From positions 1 through 11,010 of the forward strand of contig JAVBYB010000109.1 in assembly GCA_030824255.1 (NCBI GenBank): a DNA stretch of 11,010 nt. Reading direction: 5' to 3'. This stretch comes from a bacterium. GTDB lineage: Bacteria; Pseudomonadota; Alphaproteobacteria; Caulobacterales; Hyphomonadaceae. Made by a program: the position numbers and the translations under genes. Positions within the stretch are counted from its first letter, which is position 1, and every line of letters starts with the position of its first letter. Of this stretch, positions 1 to 6,980 are shown piece after piece. A model generated the notes under the pieces. The model saw only the letters and a program-made list of their open reading frames with translations, did not search any database and was not told the origin of the DNA.

Positions 1-1137
1 ATCCGGGTCAAGGGCCGACAAGCAAAGGGCATCAACAAGCCTGCGATCCTTGGCGCGGCCGGCGGGGGCGTTGCGATCGTGCTGCTGCTCGCCTCCGGCG
101 CCTTTTCCAGCGACCCCGGCCGCAAGCCAAGCGAGACAAAACCCTTGATGTCCGATCCGGCGCGGCCTGAAATGGCAAAGGGCGCAATCCGCAACCTGCC
201 GCTGGACTATACGCAGGTCGCTTCCAGCCAACCGGCAGCCCCTGCAACTTTGCCGCCCCAGCTTGGCCCGCCGCTCCCCGGCGATGTCGCCGCGTTTGCG
301 CAACCCGCTCCCGCGCTGCGGTCATATTCGAACGGCGAAGATGCAACATGGGATGGCGCGCCCGCTTATGCATCCAGCTCATCCCCTGATCCCCGGCAGG
401 TGGAAATCGAAGACGCGATCCGCTCGGGCTTGTTCTTCGCGCTGCGTGACCAGACGTCGCCAGGAACAACCCAGACGACGCCCAGCTTCGCCCCTCCAAC
501 TTCGCCTTCACCACTGACTGCATTTGCACCCAGGGCGCAGGCTGAACCCCGTGCGGACGGCGCCACCGATCGCGTGCTCTTCCCCGGCGCGGTCATCGCA
601 GCAAGTCTCGTGACTGAAGTGAATTCGGAGTCGCCAGGGCCCGTGATTGCCCAGGTCACGCAGGCGATATACGACAGCGCCACGGGCGGGACGCTCCTCA
701 TACCTCAAGGCGCGCGACTGATCGGCGACTACCGGTCGTCAAGCCGCTATGGACAAAGCCGTGTGGCCATCGTCTGGTCGCGATTGATCATGCCGGATGG
801 CCGCGAAGTGGCGTTGGCAGAGGCTGCTCTCGATCCGATGGGCGCCGCCGGTGTGACCGGCGATGTCGACAACCACTGGGTGGACGTGTTCGGAGCTGCA
901 GCGCTTGGAACGCTCATCAATATCGGCGTTGCGACAACCGAGGATCCCGTCGCCTACGGAGGGAGCGGCGTCGTCCTGCGCGATCCTGTCGATGACGCGA
1001 TTGCCGATGGCGTTCAACGCATGGCCAGCAGCGTCTCGAACCGGGTCGTCGACCGAGGCCTTGCGATCCCGCCCACGATCCGCGTGTCAGCGGGCGCCAA
1101 GCTGACGGTGATCGTGACCCGCCGCACCCGGCTCTAG
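1..1137 (+). CDS. trbI: TrbI/VirB10-family conjugal transfer protein, 5' end outside the window
   Basis: This is the VirB10-like component of a Trb-type type IV secretion system, which spans the inner membrane and periplasm and forms part of the outer-membrane channel for DNA transfer. The frame is open from the first base, giving 378 visible residues; a GTG at 79 lies inside the membrane helix and is not the true start. Order of parts: a basic cytoplasmic tail, one membrane helix at about residues 14-35, a Pro/Ala/Ser-rich periplasmic linker to about 190, then the conserved C-terminal barrel (193-378). The barrel carries the family signature GTLLIPQGARLIGDYRSSS near 230 and a hydrophobic antenna-like helix around 293-310. 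Family members are usually about 390-420 residues, so only a few tens of residues are missing. TrbI is normally late in the trb operon; no further trb gene follows here. Family assignment is firm, and the partial status is due to the window edge. Confidence 0.95.
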   Translation: MRVKGRQAKGINKPAILGAAGGGVAIVLLLASGAFSSDPGRKPSETKPLMSDPARPEMAKGAIRNLPLDYTQVASSQPAAPATLPPQLGPPLPGDVAAFAQPAPALRSYSNGEDATWDGAPAYASSSSPDPRQVEIEDAIRSGLFFALRDQTSPGTTQTTPSFAPPTSPSPLTAFAPRAQAEPRADGATDRVLFPGAVIAASLVTEVNSESPGPVIAQVTQAIYDSATGGTLLIPQGARLIGDYRSSSRYGQSRVAIVWSRLIMPDGREVALAEAALDPMGAAGVTGDVDNHWVDVFGAAALGTLINIGVATTEDPVAYGGSGVVLRDPVDDAIADGVQRMASSVSNRVVDRGLAIPPTIRVSAGAKLTVIVTRRTRL

Positions 1138-1150
1138 GGAGGCGTTGAAC

Positions 1151-4144
1151 TCACGCTTCACCCCACTTTCGCTTGCGCAGCTGCAAATCCTCCATGCTGC
1201 GGCGTTGGTCTGCAGCCATGGCGCGTTCGAGGTCCCTGATCTGTACTTCGGCGAACCGGCGCACTTTCTCACGCTTGTCGTCGAGCCAGGTGCGCATGTG
1301 GTCGCGTTTGCTCTGCTTTGCGCCGACGCCGCCGAATGCGCCGCTCAGCATGCCGCTCTGCTCGATGATGATGCCCACTTCGGACAACAGATCATCGCCC
1401 GCAGGAAGGGCCGCAACGATGCCCTTGCAAATGACGGAAGTGGCAGACGCGCCGTCGAAATATGACATGAGGACGTTCACGACGAAGTCGATGTCGCTGC
1501 GGTTGGCGCCGCCTATATAGCGGGACAGGGCCGGCTCGATGTTCGCGGTCACAGGGAAGAGTCGCGCGACCGCTGCTCCGCCGCGGAAGCGGAATAGGTC
1601 GCCGCCCGTCTCGAACCAGACCCGCGCCGCGTCGACAACAAGATCGGCGAGCCCTGCCATGTGGTCGGGCAGGACGTGAAACTCGAAAGGTAGTGCTTCG
1701 TAGGAGCGCTGGCGCTTCTCGTGCTGTTCGGCTTCGAGCCGCCAGCCCAGGAACGCCACAAATTGTTGCGGATAGCGCTTGGCGATCCTGGCGAGGATTT
1801 CCTCGGCCCAATGCGGAACGTCTGGCGACAGCAGCAGTGCCAGCAGCACCGTCCGTGCCTCATCTGCAGACAGCGTCTCCATCGCTTTCAGTCCGCCCTT
1901 GCTGAACGCGACGCCTTCGACCCAGCGCGGCGCGTTCAGCTTCGCGAGTTCAGTGATGGCGGGGAGCATGACCAGTTGCAGGAGTGAGGAGTGATCGAGC
2001 ACGCGTTCGCCAGCACTCCGCAAACAGGTGAATATGGCCTGCCGCTCCTCTACCATCGCTGCGACCTCGAATGTCCGGGTCAGACGGTTGATGTCGAAGA
2101 CCTGTCCGCGCCACTGGTAACGGGCGATGGCGGGCAAGTAGTTGCCCTCCTCGATCCAGCGATCAACCAGCCGCATTGCGTCACCCGAGCGCGGCCCCAC
2201 CTCCAATCCGTGCAGAAGATCCTCGAGAAAGCCGTCAAGATGCGCGATCGGATGTTGGAGCAATGTCATTGCCAGCTCGGGCTTCTGGCCCGCGAACTCG
2301 CGCAGCAGACGGGAGAAGTAGATAAAATAGGCCCCGTCGATGGACTGGCTCGCGGCGCATCGCTCGATCAGCGTCCGCCAGCGCGGCAGTGATTCCTCAT
2401 CGACCTCCTTCGCCAGCCGATCCACTTCTGCTTCCCGGAAGGTTTTGTCGAAGGGATCGCCATCCCAGTATGGCGCGAGAACCTCGTCGAAACCGACCAG
2501 CGTCTTGAACACGACATAGTCGGCATCAAGGTCTGTAAGGTCACGGAATGCTGCGATCGCATCCCTCAGCGTGTGCAGCGCCGCCTTCACCTCCCGGTTG
2601 CGCCGGAAGCCTCCGGCCGTGGTCCGGTGCTTGTAGAGCCAGAGGATCTTGTGCTCGACGGTCTGGCGCAGTTCGAAGCTCAGGCCCGTCCAGCGTTCGG
2701 TAAAGAACCGGACGAAGCGCGCTGTCGTCCGGAGGACCATCGCGTACATCTTCGCCTTGGTGTCGCCCTGCGATGCGACGCGCGTGCCCGCATGCAGCGC
2801 CTGGATCAGCCGTCTGCGTTCGTCGTCGGTTGCGGGATCGTCAAACAGGCCTTCGAGCCTCTGGGTGGCCGCCTGCCGGATATCGTCCAGCGCTGCGCTC
2901 GGCGCCACAGCGCCGCTGTGAAAGGTCATGACGTCGAACGAGCTGGTCGTCGCGGAGACGTCAGGTTTCAGGATATTTTCAAGCGTCTCGACGACGAGTC
3001 GCCGCGCGCCAGTCAGATCGTCCTCCGATAACGTGGCAATGCGATCCATCAGCAAGCGCTGGATGAGCGGACCCCGCGCCTGCCAGATGTGGAGGTTGTG
3101 CTCGGCAAGGTGGTCTGCCGACGCGAGAACGCGCTTGCGCTGATCGTCATTATCCGCGTCGCGGAAAAGCTTAAGGAGGCAGTCGAAAGTCGAGGTCACC
3201 GACGGCTCGTCGAGAAAGCGTAGCGCATCGAGAAGGTCGCAGACCTTGTCAACGACGGTCGTGGGCGTTGCGTATCGATAAACCTCTTCTTCCTCAGCGT
3301 CTCCGCCGCCCTCTGCAACACCATCCGTCCGCGCAGCGACCGCGACGGACATCAGGACGCTACGGATAGTCGGCGCGAGTGAGGCGCGATCATCATAGTG
3401 TGGCAGCATCAACTCCTCGAACGATTGCAGCAGTTCAAGCCGTTCGACGTTGCTGCGCGCTTCCGTCAGAAGTTTGAGTGGGTTACGTTCGTTCAGCTCC
3501 TGCGCCGCCCGTAGCTCAGCCACGTCCTGCGAAATTTTCTGGAAGTCGAAGCCTGCGGGAAGCAGGTATTTGCTCATGATCTCGGTCATGCGCTTCCGGA
3601 TGGCTTCAAGGCGCTGTGTGCCGAAGCCGGCAGCCGGCCGTTTGTAGATCGTGTCATGCGCCATTTCAGACCAGGCATGATCGAGAATGGTCTGAACCTG
3701 CACTTCGCAATACATGTCGCGCAGATCGCCGCGCTCCGGGGTGATATGCCTGTCCGCAAGCTTCAAGACGTAATTGTACGAGACGAAGAGCTGGTCGGCG
3801 TCGGTGTCGTCGAACGGGTAGTGGATCTTGGTGCGATCCCAGTCGACCTCGAAATTTCCGTGGATCGCAGATGACGCGAGCAGGCGGCTCACGTCGGCGT
3901 TCGTGTACAGAATGATCCGGCATCCCGCCAGGTCCTTGATCGACGCCTCCAGCTCGTCGCTATCGGCAACACCACGACCCGCCATTTTTTTCCTGAGTGA
4001 CGCGGCATCCTTCACACGGTGCTGGATCTGCTGGACGCGAGCGGCGCCCGTCCCGTCGGCTGCCTCTTTCAGAATTGCGTGCACGGCCATTGCGAGACGT
4101 TCGTAGCGCTCCCAGCCTCCCGCTTCGTACTCGGCAATCTTCAT
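1151..4144 (-). CDS. RelA/SpoT-fold nucleotidyltransferase fused to a long helical-repeat region
   Basis: A 997-residue protein. Residues about 36-170 match the RelA/SpoT synthetase fold: basic R43-V-K45 with S49-L-R-K-K, the metal-binding D71-L-A-G-C-R-I strand, a Y123 where the guanine-stacking tyrosine sits, E147-V-Q-V-Q-T and the closing H156-A-W-S-E-M-A-H-D-x-x-Y-K motif. Family enzymes transfer pyrophosphate from ATP to GDP/GTP, or in toxic relatives to other nucleotides or tRNA. No HD hydrolase, TGS or ACT domain is seen. An acidic linker (275-288) leads into about 650 residues of amphipathic helices resembling ARM/HEAT/TPR scaffolds, ending in a charged, probably coiled-coil tail (955-997). 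The ATG at 4144 has AGGGA five bases upstream (4150-4154). The gene is solitary, converges on trbI with 13 bases between, and has a structured non-coding upstream region. The fold is seen; alarmone or toxin activity and a sensor role for the C-terminal part are inference. Confidence 0.85.
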   Translation of the reverse strand: MKIAEYEAGGWERYERLAMAVHAILKEAADGTGAARVQQIQHRVKDAASLRKKMAGRGVADSDELEASIKDLAGCRIILYTNADVSRLLASSAIHGNFEVDWDRTKIHYPFDDTDADQLFVSYNYVLKLADRHITPERGDLRDMYCEVQVQTILDHAWSEMAHDTIYKRPAAGFGTQRLEAIRKRMTEIMSKYLLPAGFDFQKISQDVAELRAAQELNERNPLKLLTEARSNVERLELLQSFEELMLPHYDDRASLAPTIRSVLMSVAVAARTDGVAEGGGDAEEEEVYRYATPTTVVDKVCDLLDALRFLDEPSVTSTFDCLLKLFRDADNDDQRKRVLASADHLAEHNLHIWQARGPLIQRLLMDRIATLSEDDLTGARRLVVETLENILKPDVSATTSSFDVMTFHSGAVAPSAALDDIRQAATQRLEGLFDDPATDDERRRLIQALHAGTRVASQGDTKAKMYAMVLRTTARFVRFFTERWTGLSFELRQTVEHKILWLYKHRTTAGGFRRNREVKAALHTLRDAIAAFRDLTDLDADYVVFKTLVGFDEVLAPYWDGDPFDKTFREAEVDRLAKEVDEESLPRWRTLIERCAASQSIDGAYFIYFSRLLREFAGQKPELAMTLLQHPIAHLDGFLEDLLHGLEVGPRSGDAMRLVDRWIEEGNYLPAIARYQWRGQVFDINRLTRTFEVAAMVEERQAIFTCLRSAGERVLDHSSLLQLVMLPAITELAKLNAPRWVEGVAFSKGGLKAMETLSADEARTVLLALLLSPDVPHWAEEILARIAKRYPQQFVAFLGWRLEAEQHEKRQRSYEALPFEFHVLPDHMAGLADLVVDAARVWFETGGDLFRFRGGAAVARLFPVTANIEPALSRYIGGANRSDIDFVVNVLMSYFDGASATSVICKGIVAALPAGDDLLSEVGIIIEQSGMLSGAFGGVGAKQSKRDHMRTWLDDKREKVRRFAEVQIRDLERAMAADQRRSMEDLQLRKRKWGEA

Positions 4145-4147
4145 GTG

Positions 4148-4154
4148 CTTCCCT
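4148..4154 (-). promoter_or_regulatory. Ribosome binding site of the RelA/SpoT-fold gene
   Basis: On the minus strand this reads AGGGAAG, a good Shine-Dalgarno match whose AGGGA core ends five bases before the ATG at 4144. It supports that ATG as the start. It lies within a small palindrome-like CCCTGAGGG (4151-4159). Confidence 0.6.
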
Positions 4155-4255
4155 GAGGGTCCTTCGGGCTGTCAGCGTTCAGGCCAATGCCCGCACCGGC
4201 GGCAGGCTCGCGCCGACGCCACGCAAGTGTGCTCCGAGTCACACCCGCAAGGAAG

Positions 4256-4295
4256 GAGCAGTCAGGTGGCCTGGCCGCACCTGTAGCGACTGCTC
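4256..4295. repeat. Bulged inverted repeat (13 paired bases)
   Basis: Outer arms GAGCAGTC (4256-4263) and GACTGCTC (4288-4295) pair perfectly. The inner arms AGGTG (4264-4268) and CACCT (4278-4282) also pair, with a five-base bulge (4283-4287) on one side and a nine-base loop. It lies 112-151 bases upstream of the minus-strand start codon. No U-run follows on either strand, so it is not an ordinary intrinsic terminator. Possible roles are a protein-binding site, a structured leader or part of a transfer origin. Confidence 0.75.
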
Positions 4296-4305
4296 TGGTG
4301 GATCA

Positions 4306-4328
4306 GGTGGTTGCCTCCGGCAACCGCT
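4306..4328. repeat. Short strong hairpin
   Basis: GGTTGCC (4309-4315) and GGCAACC (4319-4325) form a perfect seven-base stem with a TCC loop. The stem can extend by a G-C pair and two wobble pairs to 4306-4328. It lies ten bases from the larger inverted repeat, so the two form a tandem structured block. No run of T follows. Confidence 0.65.
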
Positions 4329-4465
4329 GCCGTCCGGCGAGGACAGGGTAGCAAGGGCAAGGAAAAGCGCGGCGGGCGCACGAAGCGAAGCGCAGGAGCC
4401 TCGGGAGCCCGCGCCCTTGCCCGCGCGAGGGCGGAGCCCTTAGTCCGGGCGAGCCCGTGCTTGCC

Positions 4466-4612
4466 GACGACGCGACCACCGATGGCCTCCGCTGCATGGC
4501 TAGCAGCCTGTCGAACCGCGTCGTCGATCGGGGCCTCGCCATCCCGCCAACGATCCGCGTGCCGGCAGGCGCCAAGCTCATCGTGATCGTGACGCGGAGG
4601 AGTGCTTTCTAG
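4466..4612 (+). pseudogene. Orphan 3' end of a trbI-like gene (last 48 codons plus stop)
   Basis: This stretch aligns without gaps to the last 147 bases of the trbI at the left edge (991-1137), including a TAG stop at the same place. By hand count 113 of 147 bases and 37 of 48 residues are identical. The shared core contains SNRVVDRGLAIPPTIRV. About thirteen codons differ silently and eleven change the residue, mostly conservatively, so the copies diverged as coding DNA and the remnant is not a recent duplicate that decayed. Similarity stops abruptly upstream of 4466, and there is no start codon or body of the gene, so it cannot make TrbI. It is best read as the displaced gene end of another trbI allele, left by recombination or insertion at this site. 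Confidence 0.9.
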
Positions 4613-4667
4613 CTCCGGGGCCATCGTTCGCTCCGATGTCACGAGCGGTTGTGGCGACGATCACGGC

Positions 4668-4678
4668 TGAGCAGCTCA
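4668..4678. repeat. Perfect short dyad TGAGCAGCTCA
   Basis: An 11-base sequence with perfect dyad symmetry about a central A, just beyond the stop codon of the integrase gene. The spacing is too tight for a hairpin, so a protein-binding site is the more likely role if it has any. A related GGCT(C)AGCAG string occurs on the other side of the integrase gene (6796-6805). Chance occurrence is possible. Confidence 0.35.
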
Positions 4679-4691
4679 AGGCGGGAGCGGC

Positions 4692-6650
4692 TCAGGACTC
4701 GGCCCAGACCTTGTTGAGAACCTGCGCCGCCAGGGCAGCCTTATCCTGAGGCAGGAAACGCCCGTAGTGATTGGCGACGGTCTCCGGGGTATCCTGTATC
4801 GCATAGCTTGCCTGCTCGTAGGATCCGGTGAGTTTCAGGATGTGCGTCGCGAGCACATCGCGGACATTGTGCGGGCCGTGTGGCAGCAATCCCTTGATCA
4901 CGCCTCTGCCCGTGTAGGGATTGTAGATCCCGTACCGCTGGATGATCAGGCGCCATGCTTCATAAAACGTGTTCTGGTCATAGGCGGCCGTCTTGCTCGA
5001 TACCTTCGCCGTCTTGACGAAGAACGTCCCGGGGTCCGCCGCCCCTCCAAGAAGGATCGACCTGTGTCGGACCAGGTAGGCATCGATGAACTCATAGAGC
5101 CTCCCGAGATCGGGCAGTACGAGCCGGAAGGGCTTCTGCGAGAAGTAGGAGGACCCGGAGTTCTTGAAGGCGGTTGCGGGTATCATGACTTCCCAGCCGT
5201 TCTCGCGCTCGCTCCAGCGAAGTTCGCCTCTACGTCTCGCTTCAAGGACACGCTCCGGCGTCGGGCTGCCTCCGCGCTCGACATAGAGAAGCTGACGCAA
5301 ATTCTTCTGGCGCACGCCGAGATGCAGGCCAAGTCTCAACATCAGAAATGACCGGACGCTTTCTGCGGCGCTTCTTGGGTAGCGGCGCTCGCCGGGCATC
5401 CGGCGAATGATTTCTTCGGTGATGCCGCGATACGCGCCGACTGGACTGTCCGCCTCGAGGATCGGCAGGATTGGCTCGAATGGATCGCGATGGACGCGCG
5501 CGACGCGGTTGATTTCCTTCGCCCGGACAAGCCCATGTGCATACATCCGATCGCAGGCCGACTGCCAATCTTCGCGTGCTGCCTGGACTTCGACGTCTGA
5601 AACGAGCCCAGCGATCGGAGAGACCCTCTCCGCGAGATGGGGAGACTGCCGAAGCCAACCGAAGTCCTTCCGGGTAATGGCGATCGCCAGACGAAGCATG
5701 TCGACTTCCCATTTCGTATAAAACCCTCGTCGCTGCTCCCGCCATCGAACGTACCAATCCCAGACGGCTGGAAAGACGAGCAAACCAAAGGTCAGCTGCG
5801 CTCCTTCGAGTCCCATGCCTCGCACGCGGCCGCTCGGCGCCGAAACAAGCGCCCCAAACAAGAGCCCGAGATGTTCGATCTTCTGCGCGGCTGTCTCGGA
5901 GCCCCACACGCCACTGCGCTGGTATCCCGCAACTGTCAGCGTCGCCGTCTTGAAGGCCACCAGGTCCGCCATCTCTGCTTGGAGCTGCCTTGGTGCATCA
6001 CGCGGTCCATCTAGCGACTGGGCGCGCGATGACGCTTCCATCTCAACGGCTCCCGCGTTCGTCACCAATACCAGCCCCGGGAATCGGAGAGCGAAGCGGT
6101 CGCGCATGGCGGCCGCCTGAAAGCGTCTGTAGTCGGTGGAGCCCGAGATGATCACGCGCCTGACCCAGCTCAGAATCTCCTGCTGCTCCGCCTGTGGACG
6201 CCTGTCGAAGTCGTCCGGAATGTGCCAGATCAACCGCCGCCGCTCGCTCGGCTTTACGCCCGACAAGCGGCTACCAGTAACAGCACGCGCTGCGTGAGAA
6301 AGCTTGCCGCGGAAATAGCCTTGCGGCAGACGGTAGCGCGCCTCAATCCTCGCAAGCAGTTCAAAGCTTCCGGCGCTCTGCGGCTGCCTCTCCCCGCGAC
6401 GCCACGCCCGAATGGTTGTCCAGTTGAAGGTGTCGCCCGACGCAGCAACGGCATTGCGAAGTCCGCGCGCACCCTCACGATGTCGCCGCATGTGCATGTC
6501 CAGAGCTTCGTGAAATGTCGGCAGATCCTGCCACTGAGTCGACACCGGTTCAGGGAACTCGACGATCTCCGGGCGGCGGCGGGCGCGTCGCCGGTTTTCA
6601 GAACCAATCCTGGAAACCCGCGCAGACGTTGGGCCGGTTGCTTGCACCAC
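4692..6650 (-). CDS. Tyrosine recombinase / site-specific integrase with HTH-like N-terminal region
   Basis: A 652-residue protein whose last third is a tyrosine recombinase catalytic domain: box I Arg447 in LGVRQKNLRQLLY, a Lys496 candidate on the beta-hairpin, H594-N-V-R597, and nucleophile Tyr629 in NHYGRF. The usual His/Trp about nine residues before the tyrosine is replaced by Asp620. Residues about 46-115 (FHEALDMHMRRH to YRLPQGYFRG) look like a helix-turn-helix, XRE-like region, and 150-400 is helical and unassigned. At 652 residues it is much longer than phage-type integrases (about 300-450). Such proteins integrate and excise mobile elements by recombining att sites. The start is a GTG at 6650 with GGAG eight bases upstream (6659-6662); a second GTG follows directly. 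No excisionase is visible beside it. Family is firm; the target site is unknown. Confidence 0.9.
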   Translation of the reverse strand: MVQATGPTSARVSRIGSENRRRARRRPEIVEFPEPVSTQWQDLPTFHEALDMHMRRHREGARGLRNAVAASGDTFNWTTIRAWRRGERQPQSAGSFELLARIEARYRLPQGYFRGKLSHAARAVTGSRLSGVKPSERRRLIWHIPDDFDRRPQAEQQEILSWVRRVIISGSTDYRRFQAAAMRDRFALRFPGLVLVTNAGAVEMEASSRAQSLDGPRDAPRQLQAEMADLVAFKTATLTVAGYQRSGVWGSETAAQKIEHLGLLFGALVSAPSGRVRGMGLEGAQLTFGLLVFPAVWDWYVRWREQRRGFYTKWEVDMLRLAIAITRKDFGWLRQSPHLAERVSPIAGLVSDVEVQAAREDWQSACDRMYAHGLVRAKEINRVARVHRDPFEPILPILEADSPVGAYRGITEEIIRRMPGERRYPRSAAESVRSFLMLRLGLHLGVRQKNLRQLLYVERGGSPTPERVLEARRRGELRWSERENGWEVMIPATAFKNSGSSYFSQKPFRLVLPDLGRLYEFIDAYLVRHRSILLGGAADPGTFFVKTAKVSSKTAAYDQNTFYEAWRLIIQRYGIYNPYTGRGVIKGLLPHGPHNVRDVLATHILKLTGSYEQASYAIQDTPETVANHYGRFLPQDKAALAAQVLNKVWAES

Positions 6651-6795
6651 GCATACTTCTCCAATGAAGTCGCGAGGCGTCTGGGAAATTGCTCACGACC
6701 GCGGTCGTCTAACCACCCGGTCCAGCGTTGTATGCCCTACCTCAGTTCGTCGACTTTGTTGTGAGCAACTGGCTGACCGCACCGCGGCCTGAGAC

Positions 6796-6859
6796 GGCTC
6801 AGCAGCGGTACACGATCTACGCCCAATGACTGATCTCAGTAGAGTCGAACTGCTGAGCC
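6796..6859. repeat. Spaced ten-base inverted repeat upstream of the integrase gene
   Basis: GGCTCAGCAG (6796-6805) and CTGCTGAGCC (6850-6859) are perfect reverse complements separated by 44 bases. The position about 150 bases upstream of the integrase start would suit paired recombinase- or regulator-binding sites. There is no experimental or comparative support from this sequence alone. Confidence 0.5.
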
Positions 6860-6963
6860 CTGCCTCGACGAGGTCGGGGAGAGTGGCCCAGACGAACAGC
6901 CGTCCCCTGTTCTCATCGAATGACCGAATCCAGACACAGCGAACGCTAGACCCCGCGTCGAAA

Positions 6964-6980
6964 GCGACTTCCCTAGTCGC
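6964..6980. repeat. Small perfect hairpin
   Basis: GCGACT (6964-6969) and AGTCGC (6975-6980) pair around the loop TCCCT. No T-run follows on either strand, so it is not a typical terminator. Function unknown. Confidence 0.4.

Larger units (their letters stand above)
4145..4465. other. Non-coding, structured stretch upstream of the RelA/SpoT-fold gene
   Basis: I find no convincing gene in these 321 bases; reading frames across it give low-complexity Arg/Ala/Pro-rich translations typical of GC-rich non-coding DNA. It holds the ribosome binding site of the minus-strand gene (4148-4154), a weak GTGTG/CACAC inverted repeat (4227-4244), two strong inverted repeats (4256-4295 and 4306-4328) and a tight AGGGC-GGA-GCCCT dyad (4428-4440). 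The block ends where trbI-like sequence begins at 4466. It could be a regulated 5' leader and promoter of the minus-strand gene, or backbone DNA of the mobile element such as a transfer origin. I cannot decide between these. Confidence 0.6.

Noticed and set aside
1991..2392. 133-codon open frame on the + strand inside the RelA/SpoT-fold gene
   Set aside because: It lies wholly opposite a strongly supported long gene, has no recognisable domain, and is the kind of antisense frame common in GC-rich DNA.
2573..3031. 152-codon open frame on the + strand inside the same gene
   Set aside because: Arg-rich shadow of the minus-strand gene with no motif or ribosome site.
4428..4440. AGGGC-GGA-GCCCT hairpin as a terminator
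   Set aside because: Short stem with no T-run on either side; may be no more than GC-rich chance pairing.
6713..6829. Short + frame with LPQFVDFVVSNWL, resembling the C-terminal tail of LysR-type regulators
   Set aside because: Only about a dozen residues look alike, no upstream part of a LysR gene is found in any frame, and the frame is preceded by a stop at 6710; too weak to call a pseudogene.
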